Positions 9,625 through 16,573 of a DNA stretch of 34,417 bases are shown here, piece by piece. How positions within the stretch are numbered: the stretch's first letter is position 1; each line of letters starts with the position of its first letter. The stretch comes from Lolliginicoccus lacisalsi (lineage in GTDB: Bacteria > Actinomycetota > Actinomycetes > Mycobacteriales > Mycobacteriaceae). The stretch is taken from positions 1 through 34,417 of the forward strand of contig NZ_JACYWE010000002.1 in NCBI RefSeq assembly GCF_014841105.1, in the 5' to 3' direction. The position numbers and the translations under genes were made by a program. The notes beneath the pieces were generated by a model. That model did not search any database. It was not told the origin of the DNA and was given only the letters and a program-made list of their open reading frames with translations.

Positions 9625-11235
9625 ATGGCTGTGACGGAATCGATCGAGCGGGAGCTGAAGTTCGAGGCAGGGATCGATATCGCCTTCCCCCGCCTCGACA
9701 CGGTCAAGCGGGTGGCAGAGGCCCGCGGCCCCGACCGCGCCCAGCTCAGCGCGACGTACTTCGACACCCCGGGGCTCGACCTGTCACGAGCCCGGATCAC
9801 CTTGCGCCACCGCACGGGCGGGAGCGACGCGGGCTGGCACCTGAAGCTTCCCTCCAGCGAGGGCGCGCGGCGCGAGGTCCACTCGCCCCTCACTGATCTC
9901 GCATCGGGCCCGCCCAGCGACCTCATCGACCACATCCAGGTGCACGTTCGCGGGCAGGAACTGTTCCCCATCGCCGTGATCGTCAACCAGCGATCCACCA
10001 CGACGCTCATCGGCAAGGACGGTGCCGCGCTCGCCGAGGTCACCGACGACCACGTCACCGGGCTCTCCGTGCGCCCCGGCCTCCGGCACGAGACGCACTG
10101 GCGGGAATGGGAGGCCGCGCTCATCACCGGCGATGAGAAGCTGCTCGACGCGATCCGCGAACGGGTCCTCGCCGCGGGCGCGCACGACTCGCCGAGCCCG
10201 TCCAAGCTAGCCCGCACGATCGGGCCGCTCACTGACTCGCCAGCGAGAGGCACGAGCCCTGGGCATGGTGATGCTGGGTCTGATCCCGCTGGGTCTGATC
10301 CCGCTGGGTCCGATCCCGCTGGCTCCGAGGATGCGCGGTTCCCGCGCGGAACCGCCGGAGCGCTCGCCGTGGACTCCCTGCGCACTCATCGCGCCGCGTT
10401 CCTCGCGCACGACCCCCTCGTCCGCGCCAACGCCCCCGATGCGATCCACCAGATGCGCGTGGCGGCCCGCCGCATGCGCAGCGTGCTCCGGGCATACCGG
10501 CCCATCCTCGACCGCTCCCGCACCGACCCCGTCGAGTCCGAGCTGAAATGGCTCGCCAAGGTGCTCGGCGAAGCGCGCGACGCCGAAGTGATGCACCGCC
10601 GGCTCGCCGCGCTGATCGACACCCAGGCCCCCGGAACCATCGCCACCTCCACGCGCAAGAGCTTGCTAGGCACTCAGCAGGAAGCATTCGACGCCGCCTT
10701 CGCCGCTGTCGTCGAAGCGCTCCGCTCCGACCGCTACTTCGACCTGCTCACGTCGCTCGATCAACTGCTCGGCGCGGAATCCTTCAACCGAAAAGCCCGG
10801 TCCGACGCGGAGGAGATCGTCGACAAAGCACTCCTGCGCCTGTTCCGGCGCATCCGAGGGCATGTCCGCGACGCCGCGGCCGCGGCAAGCCAGCAGGAAC
10901 GCGACCCGCTGCTGCACACGGTGCGCAAGGAGTCCAAGCGGCTGCGCTACGCGGCCGAGGTCGCCAGCAAGCATCACGTAGGACGGAAGCCGCTCAAGCG
11001 CATCAAGCGAGCGCGCAACGCCGCCGAGGACGTGCAGGAGATCCTTGGTGAGCACCAGGACGGCGTGATCACCCGGGCATTGCTCGACGACTACTCCGGG
11101 CGCGCGGCCGCGATCAGCGTTCCCGCCAACGAGCTAGCGCGCCTCGCCGGTTACGAGCAAGCGCTCGCGGACATCGCCGAAGCGCGGTTCAAGCCAGCCT
11201 GGAAGAAGCTCCGCAAGGCCATCCGCCAGCTGTAG
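9625..11235 (+). CDS. CYTH and CHAD domain protein (Rv2226-like)
   Basis: 536 residues. The N-terminal half (about 1-205) is a CYTH/triphosphate-tunnel domain, shown by the ExExK signature ERELKFE at residues 8-14 and later Arg/Lys/Glu strand residues (TLRHRTG, WHLKLP, EWEAAL). The C-terminal half (about 245-530) is a CHAD domain, an all-helical polyphosphate-binding module, shown by AIHQMRVAARRMRS near 275 and HTVRKESKRLRYAAE near 435. Family knowledge: CYTH domains hydrolyse or bind triphosphates and CHAD domains bind polyphosphate; the cellular role of the fusion is not settled. The linker carries three exact copies of AGSDP plus AGSED. GAGGAGG sits 5 nt before the ATG and overlaps the previous stop, indicating coupled translation with the lipoprotein gene. 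Confidence 0.92.
   Translation: MAVTESIERELKFEAGIDIAFPRLDTVKRVAEARGPDRAQLSATYFDTPGLDLSRARITLRHRTGGSDAGWHLKLPSSEGARREVHSPLTDLASGPPSDLIDHIQVHVRGQELFPIAVIVNQRSTTTLIGKDGAALAEVTDDHVTGLSVRPGLRHETHWREWEAALITGDEKLLDAIRERVLAAGAHDSPSPSKLARTIGPLTDSPARGTSPGHGDAGSDPAGSDPAGSDPAGSEDARFPRGTAGALAVDSLRTHRAAFLAHDPLVRANAPDAIHQMRVAARRMRSVLRAYRPILDRSRTDPVESELKWLAKVLGEARDAEVMHRRLAALIDTQAPGTIATSTRKSLLGTQQEAFDAAFAAVVEALRSDRYFDLLTSLDQLLGAESFNRKARSDAEEIVDKALLRLFRRIRGHVRDAAAAASQQERDPLLHTVRKESKRLRYAAEVASKHHVGRKPLKRIKRARNAAEDVQEILGEHQDGVITRALLDDYSGRAAAISVPANELARLAGYEQALADIAEARFKPAWKKLRKAIRQL
10274..10326 (+). repeat. 15-bp tandem repeat inside the CYTH-CHAD linker
   Basis: About 3.5 copies of a 15-bp unit starting CTGGGTCTGATCC at 10274, 10289, 10304 and partly 10319. 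The third copy differs by one base (T to C). It is in frame and encodes the AGSDP repeats between the two domains, so copy number can change without frameshift. Confidence 0.95.
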
Positions 11236-11252
11236 GGGGTCGTTCGGGAGAA

Positions 11253-11318
11253 ATCTGCGAGCGAAAGTCAACAAACCAGCCTTCGAATTCGGACATCTGT
11301 TGACTTTCGCTCGCAGAT
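11253..11318. repeat. Perfect 21-bp inverted repeat with 24-nt loop
   Basis: Left arm 11253-11273 (starts ATCTGCGAGCG) and right arm 11298-11318 are exact reverse complements over all 21 bases. The loop contains the short palindrome CGAATTCG. It begins 18 nt after the CYTH-CHAD stop and ends about 100 nt before the gene remnant. It could form a strong RNA hairpin and so terminate the panB operon, but there is no T-run on either side and the arms are not GC-dominated. A recombination or protein-binding site, or a scar of a mobile element, are alternatives. Confidence 0.9.
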
Positions 11319-11419
11319 CCGAGGGTGGTGCGTGTGAGCGGCAACCCTAGGCGTCGCGGAATGACACTGATCCTGGTCTGCACCTCCCATGGCGGGGATC
11401 CTTTCCACGCCACGGCCAG

Positions 11420-11895
11420 ATGGATCCTGTCTCGTTCGCCGCGCTGCTGCCTCTCCTGGTGGAGGCCACCCAGCGTGCGGACGGTTCCGTGTTCGGGTTC
11501 TGGTCCGGCCACAACGACGTTCGCCCTCGGCAGAGCGGTGGCTTCACGCAGGGTGAGTTTGACCCTGCGCGCCATGTGCTCGCTGGCCGCGAGTTGATCC
11601 TGTTGCAGGGGGACATCTCCGCGCTGGCCGACCAGGTGACTCAGCATCCGAACAGTGTGGCGCGTCCCCCGACGGTGATGTGGCCGCGCCATAGGTCCTG
11701 GCATGTGTTGTCCGACATTGATTTCGACTCGACCATTATTGGCGGGGGATCGGGGCTCTGGTAGCTGATCCGGACCTCGAGTTGTTCCAGGTCCCACCTG
11801 ACCTTGACCTCAGCTACCGGGGCGACCCAGTGAACTTGGGACGACGAACTAGGGAGAGCGAACTAGGGAGCGGAGCCTGCTGCGCGTCGCCATGA
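11420..11895 (+). pseudogene. Frameshifted, 5'-truncated remnant of a conserved actinobacterial protein
   Basis: The frame from ATG 11420 encodes FAALLPLLVEAT...FGFWSGHND...PPTVMWPRHRSWHVLSDIDFDSTIIGG and then stops at 11762-11764. This resembles the C-terminal part of a conserved hypothetical family of Streptomyces and relatives, with a typical WWPxDRAWCVATEIDFDSTxVGG segment (recalled, not searched). The expected continuation is in another frame: LVADPDLELFQVPP...LSYRGDPVN, ending near 11835. Adding one G to the five-G run at about 11742-11746 joins the frames as GGGIGALVADP. The N-terminal portion expected upstream of ATG 11420 is not recognisable, so the gene looks both truncated and frameshifted. 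A sequencing error in the G-run could explain the frameshift but not the missing 5' part. Function of the family is unknown. Confidence 0.6.
11845..11870. repeat. 12-bp direct repeat, 14-bp period
   Basis: CGAACTAGGGAG occurs at 11845-11856 and again at 11859-11870, just after the probable ancestral end of the remnant gene. It may be a replication-slippage product in decaying DNA; no function is evident. Confidence 0.85.
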
Positions 11896-11960
11896 CATGG
11901 CCGGTTGCGCCCCACACACCGACCATGGCGCGCCATCAGGCGTGCCCGTTCCCGCCCTGG

Positions 11961-12140
11961 CTACCGCCAGTCCTTGTCCTGCTCGTCCGCGGCCTTGTTG
12001 CGCTCCCGCGCGATCTCGAGCGCGCGCCGCGCGGTTGCCTCGTCCGGGTAGGGGCCCATGCGCTCGAGGCCCCGGGATTCCTTGCCCAGGCGCACGGTGC
12101 CATCGGATACGCAGTAGAACCATTCGTTGTCATCGCTCAT
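11961..12140 (-). CDS. Conserved small acidic protein (59 aa)
   Basis: Begins MSDDNEWFYCVSDG, continues with ERMGPYPDEATARRALEIARERN and ends EQDKDWR. It matches the pattern of a small conserved actinobacterial protein that I recall: W-[FY]-Y-C near the start, [RM]-GPY then an alternating Glu/Ala helix. Its function is not known to me. It has one aromatic/Cys strand, a turn and one helix, and no signal sequence or membrane segment. ATG 12140 is the only start that keeps this pattern; a clear ribosome site is not visible, so it could be translated from a short or leaderless transcript. It is divergent from the amidase gene, with a 324-nt gap containing repeats. Confidence 0.75.
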   Translation of the reverse strand: MSDDNEWFYCVSDGTVRLGKESRGLERMGPYPDEATARRALEIARERNKAADEQDKDWR

Positions 12141-12240
12141 GACACCAGTGTGCCGCACGGATCGATCGCGGGGGCGCCAACCTCGGCCGGTTCCTCCGGC
12201 CCGCCTGTGGACTCTCCCCCGCGCCCGGGTTGCCCTGGTC

Positions 12241-12271
12241 GCGGATCCGGCTCGCGGATCCGGCTCGCGGA
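12241..12271. repeat. 13-bp tandem repeat, 2.4 copies
   Basis: GCGGATCCGGCTC at 12241-12253 and 12254-12266, followed by GCGGA at 12267-12271. The units are identical. Each contains the palindrome GGATCC within CGGATCCG. Confidence 0.95.
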
Positions 12272-12281
12272 CCACTTGTGT

Positions 12282-12324
12282 GCGAAAAGCGACCGGCCTG
12301 GGCACATTTCCTGTCGCTTTTCGC
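12282..12324. repeat. Perfect 12-bp inverted repeat with 19-nt loop
   Basis: GCGAAAAGCGAC (12282-12293) and GTCGCTTTTCGC (12313-12324) are exact reverse complements. It lies between divergent genes, about 140 nt before the amidase start and 140 nt before the 59-aa gene start, so an operator or antiterminator-like role is as likely as termination. No T-run follows. Confidence 0.9.
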
Positions 12325-12464
12325 GCTCTTCGACGGGAATGGCACGCCCCCACCGCCGAGACCGGTCTCCGACCCGCGGGCGTCCGGAGTGCATATTGTC
12401 GGGGGTGGCGGGCATGATGGTGGACCGGACGATTTTGCTGCCACGTGGGGAGGATTCAGGAGGC

Positions 12465-13529
12465 ATGGCCTGGGTGGGGAACGTGACGTGGTTGGCCGAT
12501 GTACTGCGGGCCGAGGGCTTGCGGGTCATCGAGCAGGATGGGTGGCGCGCGCGGGGCCATGGCACATTCCGGGATATCCGTGGGGTGATGGCGCATCACA
12601 CGGCGGGGGGCTCGCCCAACGATTGGCGCGTGGTGCTCGAGGGGCGCCCGGATCTGCCGGGTCCGCTCTCGAACCTGGTGCTGGAGAAGGACGGTACGTA
12701 CCGCGTGATCGCCGCGGGCGTGTGCTGGCACGCGGGACGCGGGAGCTGGCCAGGCTGGCCTGTCAACAACGCGAACTTCCATGTGCTGGGCATCGAGGCG
12801 GTGAGCTCGGGGCGGCCGGATTCCCAGGGCCGGTATGACTGGACTCTGGTGCAGCTTGATGCGTACGCACGGGGGTGCGCGGCGCTGGCGGTGCGGGCGG
12901 GCTTCCCCGTTCGCGATGTAGTGGGCCACAAGGAGTACAGCGCGGAGGGCAAGATCGATCCGGCGGGCATTGACATGAATGTGTTCCGTGCCGAGGTGGG
13001 CCGAATCGTGGATCGGATCCGGGCGGGCATTCCTTCCTCGGATCGTTCAGTTTTCCCGCTGCCGTCCGGTTACTACTTCGGGCCACTGGACGGCCCGGAT
13101 GAGTCGATATCCGGGCAGCATTTCTCGGAGTGGCCGATGTGGCGGGTGGGCCTGCGGCAATGGCAGGAAGCCGTGGGTGCCCCCGTGACAGGCGTGTGGG
13201 ACGCGGCGACGGTCTCGGCCGCGCGGGCGGTACAGCGAGCGAATGGGTGGGAGCCGACGGGATTGATCGGCCCGGGCACCTGGTCGGCGGGCCTGCGGGA
13301 TGGCCTTCCCGCTGAGCCTGTCCCACCGGCCCCGGTGCCTCCCGCTGAGCCTGCCCCACCGGCCCCGATGCCACCCCAGCCCCCGGCCCCGGCACCTCCT
13401 GCCGAACCCGCGCCCCCTGGTGGCGATGGCCCGTCGCCGGGTCCATGGTGGCGCCGCATCCTGGAGCGCGTATGGCGATCGCTGCGTGATGCGCTGCGCT
13501 GGGTGCTGCGCCGGTTGGGTCTGCGATGA
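12465..13529 (+). CDS. Phage-endolysin-type N-acetylmuramoyl-L-alanine amidase with C-terminal cationic helix
   Basis: About 354 residues; should cut the amide bond between MurNAc and the stem peptide of peptidoglycan. Amidase_2/PGRP fold at about 5-175: zinc ligands probably His in HHTAG (43-48), His in WHAG (87-90) and Asp in GKIDPAGID (near 163). PGPLSNLVLEKDGT is typical of actinophage lysins. A peptidoglycan-binding-like module follows (about 222-278: WQEAVG...TGVWDAAT...GLIGPGTW), then a Pro/Ala/Glu linker (283-322). The tail, about 28 residues from PWWRRILERV to GLR, is rich in Trp, Leu and Arg and would form a cationic amphipathic helix. There is no signal peptide. ATG 12465 has AGGAGG too close; GTG 12474 or 12483 are alternatives. 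The stop overlaps the next start as ATGA. Confidence 0.88.
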   Translation: MAWVGNVTWLADVLRAEGLRVIEQDGWRARGHGTFRDIRGVMAHHTAGGSPNDWRVVLEGRPDLPGPLSNLVLEKDGTYRVIAAGVCWHAGRGSWPGWPVNNANFHVLGIEAVSSGRPDSQGRYDWTLVQLDAYARGCAALAVRAGFPVRDVVGHKEYSAEGKIDPAGIDMNVFRAEVGRIVDRIRAGIPSSDRSVFPLPSGYYFGPLDGPDESISGQHFSEWPMWRVGLRQWQEAVGAPVTGVWDAATVSAARAVQRANGWEPTGLIGPGTWSAGLRDGLPAEPVPPAPVPPAEPAPPAPMPPQPPAPAPPAEPAPPGGDGPSPGPWWRRILERVWRSLRDALRWVLRRLGLR

Positions 13530-14638
13530 GGCCGCTGGCGCGCCGGGTCGCATCGGTGGCGGGCACGGTGCGGCAGGTCGCCTCGTCCGCGGGGGCGGCG
13601 GGCCGACGGATCCTGCCGGTGCGCGGGTACGGTGCGGGCATGGCACGACTGAGCAAGGCAAGCGATCTCACGGGCCCGGGCACCTCGAGCGAGCGGTTTG
13701 GCGTGGTGGGCACCGATCTAGGGATCCCGGTGGAACTGCCCGGCGGCGAGGAGCTGGGGTGGTTCTTCGGCGATACGTTCTCGGGGCTGGGGCCGGGCAG
13801 CGGGCATTGGCGGTCCCCGGTGCTGCTGCGCTCGCCGATGCCCCGTCCCGGAGAGGACGTCGCTGCGGATGAGGCAGTGAAGTTCTGCTCGTGCGCGGGC
13901 CGCAAGCACGCGCGGCGGTTGATCCGGGAGAGCAACCATCGCGGAGTGACGTGGTTGCCCGCCGATGCGATGACCGTGGGCGGCACCACCTATTTGTGGG
14001 CGATGCGCAATGCCGGGCTGCACAACGTGACGGAGGCCCGGATCTTTTCCTCGCGGGATGGCGAGCGGTGGAAGCGGACTCGCGCGGCGTGGCCGGGTCA
14101 CCATCTCGGCGGGACGATGCAGCTGATCACCTGGGCGGAAGGCGCTGCGGGCGACGATCATGTGTATGTGTTCAGCTCGGGTTTCCAGCGGGACAAGCCG
14201 TTGTTCCTGCACCGGGCGCCCACTGATGGATTGCTGCGACCGGGTCGCTGGGAGTCGTGGGGCTTCCGGCCGGAGTCGGGCTGGCAGTGGGGCAATCCGC
14301 CCACGCCAGTCCTTGATGGCGCGTGGGGCGAGATGTGCTTGCGCCGGATCGACGGCAAGTTCGTGCTGGTCTGGTTCGATGCTTCGGCGTACGCGATCCG
14401 CGCCATGGTCCTCGACCATCCCACGGACAACCTGTTCGAGGCACGCAAGCTGACATTGCTGACGGGCTGCGGGTGGGAGGACGAGGACCATGCGGCCGGC
14501 AAGGTGGCGCAGCTCTATGGCGGCTACATCGTGCCCGGTTCGACGTTGGATACGTTCACGGTGTCGGTGAGCCAGTGGAACACCGCTACCAACGAGACCT
14601 ACAAGGCGATGTTGTTCACCGGGAGCCTGCGCGGCTGA
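13526..14638 (+). CDS. DUF4185 domain protein, candidate GH183 endo-D-arabinanase
   Basis: About 370 residues. The beta-rich domain starts near residue 50 with RFGVVGTDLGIP (60-66) and GWFFGDTF (77-84), the two conserved Asp-containing motifs of DUF4185. Later come NPPTPVL, GEMCLRRIDGKFVLVWFD and GGYIVPGSTLD. Family knowledge: some DUF4185 proteins, including mycobacterial ones, are endo-D-arabinanases (CAZy GH183) acting on arabinogalactan or lipoarabinomannan. Catalysis by the two Asp motifs here is inference. Translation begins inside the amidase stop codon (ATGA), so the two proteins are made together. The first 38 residues are Arg/Ala-rich without a proper signal-peptide core; an internal ATG at 13640 (MARLSKAS) is an alternative start. 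No membrane segment is seen. It could also be a phage tail or lysis protein. Confidence 0.82.
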   Translation: MRPLARRVASVAGTVRQVASSAGAAGRRILPVRGYGAGMARLSKASDLTGPGTSSERFGVVGTDLGIPVELPGGEELGWFFGDTFSGLGPGSGHWRSPVLLRSPMPRPGEDVAADEAVKFCSCAGRKHARRLIRESNHRGVTWLPADAMTVGGTTYLWAMRNAGLHNVTEARIFSSRDGERWKRTRAAWPGHHLGGTMQLITWAEGAAGDDHVYVFSSGFQRDKPLFLHRAPTDGLLRPGRWESWGFRPESGWQWGNPPTPVLDGAWGEMCLRRIDGKFVLVWFDASAYAIRAMVLDHPTDNLFEARKLTLLTGCGWEDEDHAAGKVAQLYGGYIVPGSTLDTFTVSVSQWNTATNETYKAMLFTGSLRG

Positions 14639-14655
14639 AACGGCTGAAACGGCTG
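14632..14655. repeat. 9-bp tandem repeat over a stop codon
   Basis: CGGCTGAAA at 14632-14640 and 14641-14649, then CGGCTG at 14650-14655. The first copy contains the stop codon of the DUF4185 gene. It lies in the 52-nt gap between convergent genes; no terminator hairpin is seen there. Confidence 0.85.
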
Positions 14656-14690
14656 GTGCGCCCGCCTCATTGACGACCTCGCGCTGGTGC

Positions 14691-16028
14691 TCAGGGGCGC
14701 CCTCCGAAGGTGGGCAGCGCGAGGAGCTCCGCCGGGGCAGGGGGCGCGGAGCAGCATCCGCCGGAGCTCGCGGCATCGGGGTCGTCGAACACGCCCGCTC
14801 CCCCGCAGACACCGGTCTCGGGCAGGGTCAGCTCGACGGCTTCCGCGGCCGCGAGGTCGCCGTCGATGGCGGCGACGATGCTGCGCACCTGCTCGTACCC
14901 GGTGAGGGCGAGGAATGTCGGAGCCCGGCCGTAGCTCTTCATGCCCGCGATGAAGTAACCCGGCTCGGGGTGGGCGAGCTCGCGGTGCCCGTGCGGGTAG
15001 ACAGTGCCGCAGGAGTGCACGTTGGGGTCGATCAGCGGGGCGAGGGCGCGCGGCGCTTCGAGGACGGGATCGAGATCGAGGCGGAGCTCGCTGGTGATGC
15101 GATGGTCGGGCCGGAACCCGGTCAGCGCGAGGACGGTATCGACCCCGTCGAGTCGCTGCCCGTCATCGCTGATCAGGGACAGGCCCGGTCCGGTGCTGAC
15201 GATCTCGGTGACCCGAAAGCCGGGGCGGGGGTGGATGAGCCCGGCATCGACGGCTTCGCGGGCCCGGATGCCCAGGGCGCCACGCTGCGGCAGCTCATCG
15301 TTGGTCGCGGCGTCGGGCTGCGAGCTGGCGCGGCGCAGGATCCAGGTGATGGTGGTGGCGGGGTCCTCGGCCGCGAGGTCGGCGAGGAGCCCGATCGCGG
15401 TGAGCGCGGAGTGGCCGCTGCCAGCGATGGCGATGTGCTTGCCTAGCAATGCTGCGCGCTGGCCAGGGTCGGTGAGGTCGGGGATGCGGTAGTGGATGCC
15501 GTCGCGGGCAGCGGTCTCGCCGATCGCGGGAATTCCCTCCGTGCCGAGCGGGTTGGGCCGGCTCCAGGTGCCGGATGCGTCGATGACGGCGCGGGCGAGG
15601 ATGCGCTCGGTGCTGCCATTGCTGCTCGTGGCGTGAACGACGAGGGGCGCGGTATCGCGGCCGGAGTCAACGACGCGGTCGCGGGATTGGCGGGTGATGG
15701 CGGTGACGGTGGTGCCCGTCCGCACCACTTCGGGCCCGAGGGCCTGGGCGAGGGGCTGGAGGTAGCGGGTCGCCCAATCCTGGCCGGTGGGGTAGGCATC
15801 GGGGTCGGGCTCGGTCCAGCCGGTGCTGGCGAGGAGCTGGCGCGCAGCGGGGTCGATGAGCTCGCCCCATCGGGAGAACAGCCGGACGTGGTTCCATTCG
15901 GAGACTGCTGCGCCGGCGATGGGGCCGCGCTCGAGGACGAGGGCGGGGATGCCGCGCTCGGCGAGGCGCGTAGCGGCAGCGAGACCGATGGGGCCGGCGC
16001 CGATGACGAGGACAGGTAGCTCGCTCAT
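14691..16028 (-). CDS. ArsO-like FAD/NAD(P)H-dependent monooxygenase with Cys-rich tail
   Basis: 445 residues, cytoplasmic two-dinucleotide-domain flavoprotein. The FAD-binding fold is at the N-terminus (VIGAGPIGLAAA, about 7-18) and the second Rossmann motif is GSGHSALTAIG near 200. ALTGFRPD near 300 and GMKSYGRAPTF near 360 are typical of the flavoprotein family found in actinobacterial arsenic-resistance operons (ArsO). The C-terminus has CGGAGVF and GGCCSAP (about 405-425): three cysteines that could bind As(III) or another soft metal. ATG 16028 has GGAG 5 nt upstream; the GTG at 16034 is too close to it. Two ArsR-like palindromes lie just upstream, but no arsR, efflux pump or arsenate reductase is in the window. 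Arsenic involvement is inferred from family and operators. Confidence 0.8.
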   Translation of the reverse strand: MSELPVLVIGAGPIGLAAATRLAERGIPALVLERGPIAGAAVSEWNHVRLFSRWGELIDPAARQLLASTGWTEPDPDAYPTGQDWATRYLQPLAQALGPEVVRTGTTVTAITRQSRDRVVDSGRDTAPLVVHATSSNGSTERILARAVIDASGTWSRPNPLGTEGIPAIGETAARDGIHYRIPDLTDPGQRAALLGKHIAIAGSGHSALTAIGLLADLAAEDPATTITWILRRASSQPDAATNDELPQRGALGIRAREAVDAGLIHPRPGFRVTEIVSTGPGLSLISDDGQRLDGVDTVLALTGFRPDHRITSELRLDLDPVLEAPRALAPLIDPNVHSCGTVYPHGHRELAHPEPGYFIAGMKSYGRAPTFLALTGYEQVRSIVAAIDGDLAAAEAVELTLPETGVCGGAGVFDDPDAASSGGCCSAPPAPAELLALPTFGGRP

Positions 16029-16041
16029 GCTCACTCCATTG

Positions 16042-16053
16042 ATAGATGTCTAT
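16042..16053. promoter_or_regulatory. ArsR/SmtB-like operator half 1 (ATAGA-N2-TCTAT)
   Basis: ATAGATGTCTAT, with 5-bp arms exact and two central bases, 14-25 nt upstream of the flavoprotein start. It resembles ArsR-family sites built on ATA...TAT palindromes and is near-identical to the second site 26 bp upstream. Confidence 0.6.
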
Positions 16054-16067
16054 ACAAGCGCCAGGAT

Positions 16068-16079
16068 ATAGATATCTAT
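16068..16079. promoter_or_regulatory. ArsR/SmtB-like operator half 2 (perfect palindrome)
   Basis: ATAGATATCTAT is a perfect 12-bp palindrome in a strikingly AT-rich patch (about 16036-16088) inside high-GC DNA. Its centre is 26 bp from that of the first site, on nearly the same face of the helix (2.5 turns). It would cover the promoter of the flavoprotein gene, so repression by a metal-responsive regulator is likely. The regulator itself is not encoded nearby. Confidence 0.65.
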
Positions 16080-16099
16080 CTATACAGGCAAGGGGCGGA

Positions 16100-16514
<415 letters not shown>

Positions 16515-16523
16515 TCCATCACC

Positions 16524-16529
16524 ACCATA
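16524..16529 (-). promoter_or_regulatory. Candidate -10 box for rnpB
   Basis: TATGGT on the minus strand, ending 9 nt before the first base of helix P1, which fits a transcription start at about 16515-16518. No good -35 hexamer is seen at the expected distance. Confidence 0.4.
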
Positions 16530-16573
16530 GCCCGTCGGCGCACCCCGCCCCGCATCGGCGAACCGGCGGCGGA

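Larger units (their letters stand above)
12141..12464. other. Divergent intergenic region with repeats
   Basis: Contains no convincing gene. It separates the leftward 59-aa gene from the rightward amidase and must hold promoters for both. It carries a 13-bp tandem repeat (12241-12271) and a perfect 12-bp inverted repeat (12282-12324), described separately. An in-frame open extension of the amidase to about 12416 exists but looks non-coding. Confidence 0.6.

Noticed and set aside
9625-11235. Possible frameshift in the CYTH-CHAD linker because of the tandem repeat
   Set aside because: The unit is 15 bp and the frame stays open on both sides, with both domains intact.
12465-14638. Intact prophage
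   Set aside because: No integrase, capsid, portal, tail, terminase or holin genes and no attachment repeats in the flanks; only two lysis-like genes.
10274-14655. Possible CRISPR array from the several short repeats
   Set aside because: All are short tandem or inverted repeats without regular spacers, and no cas genes are present.
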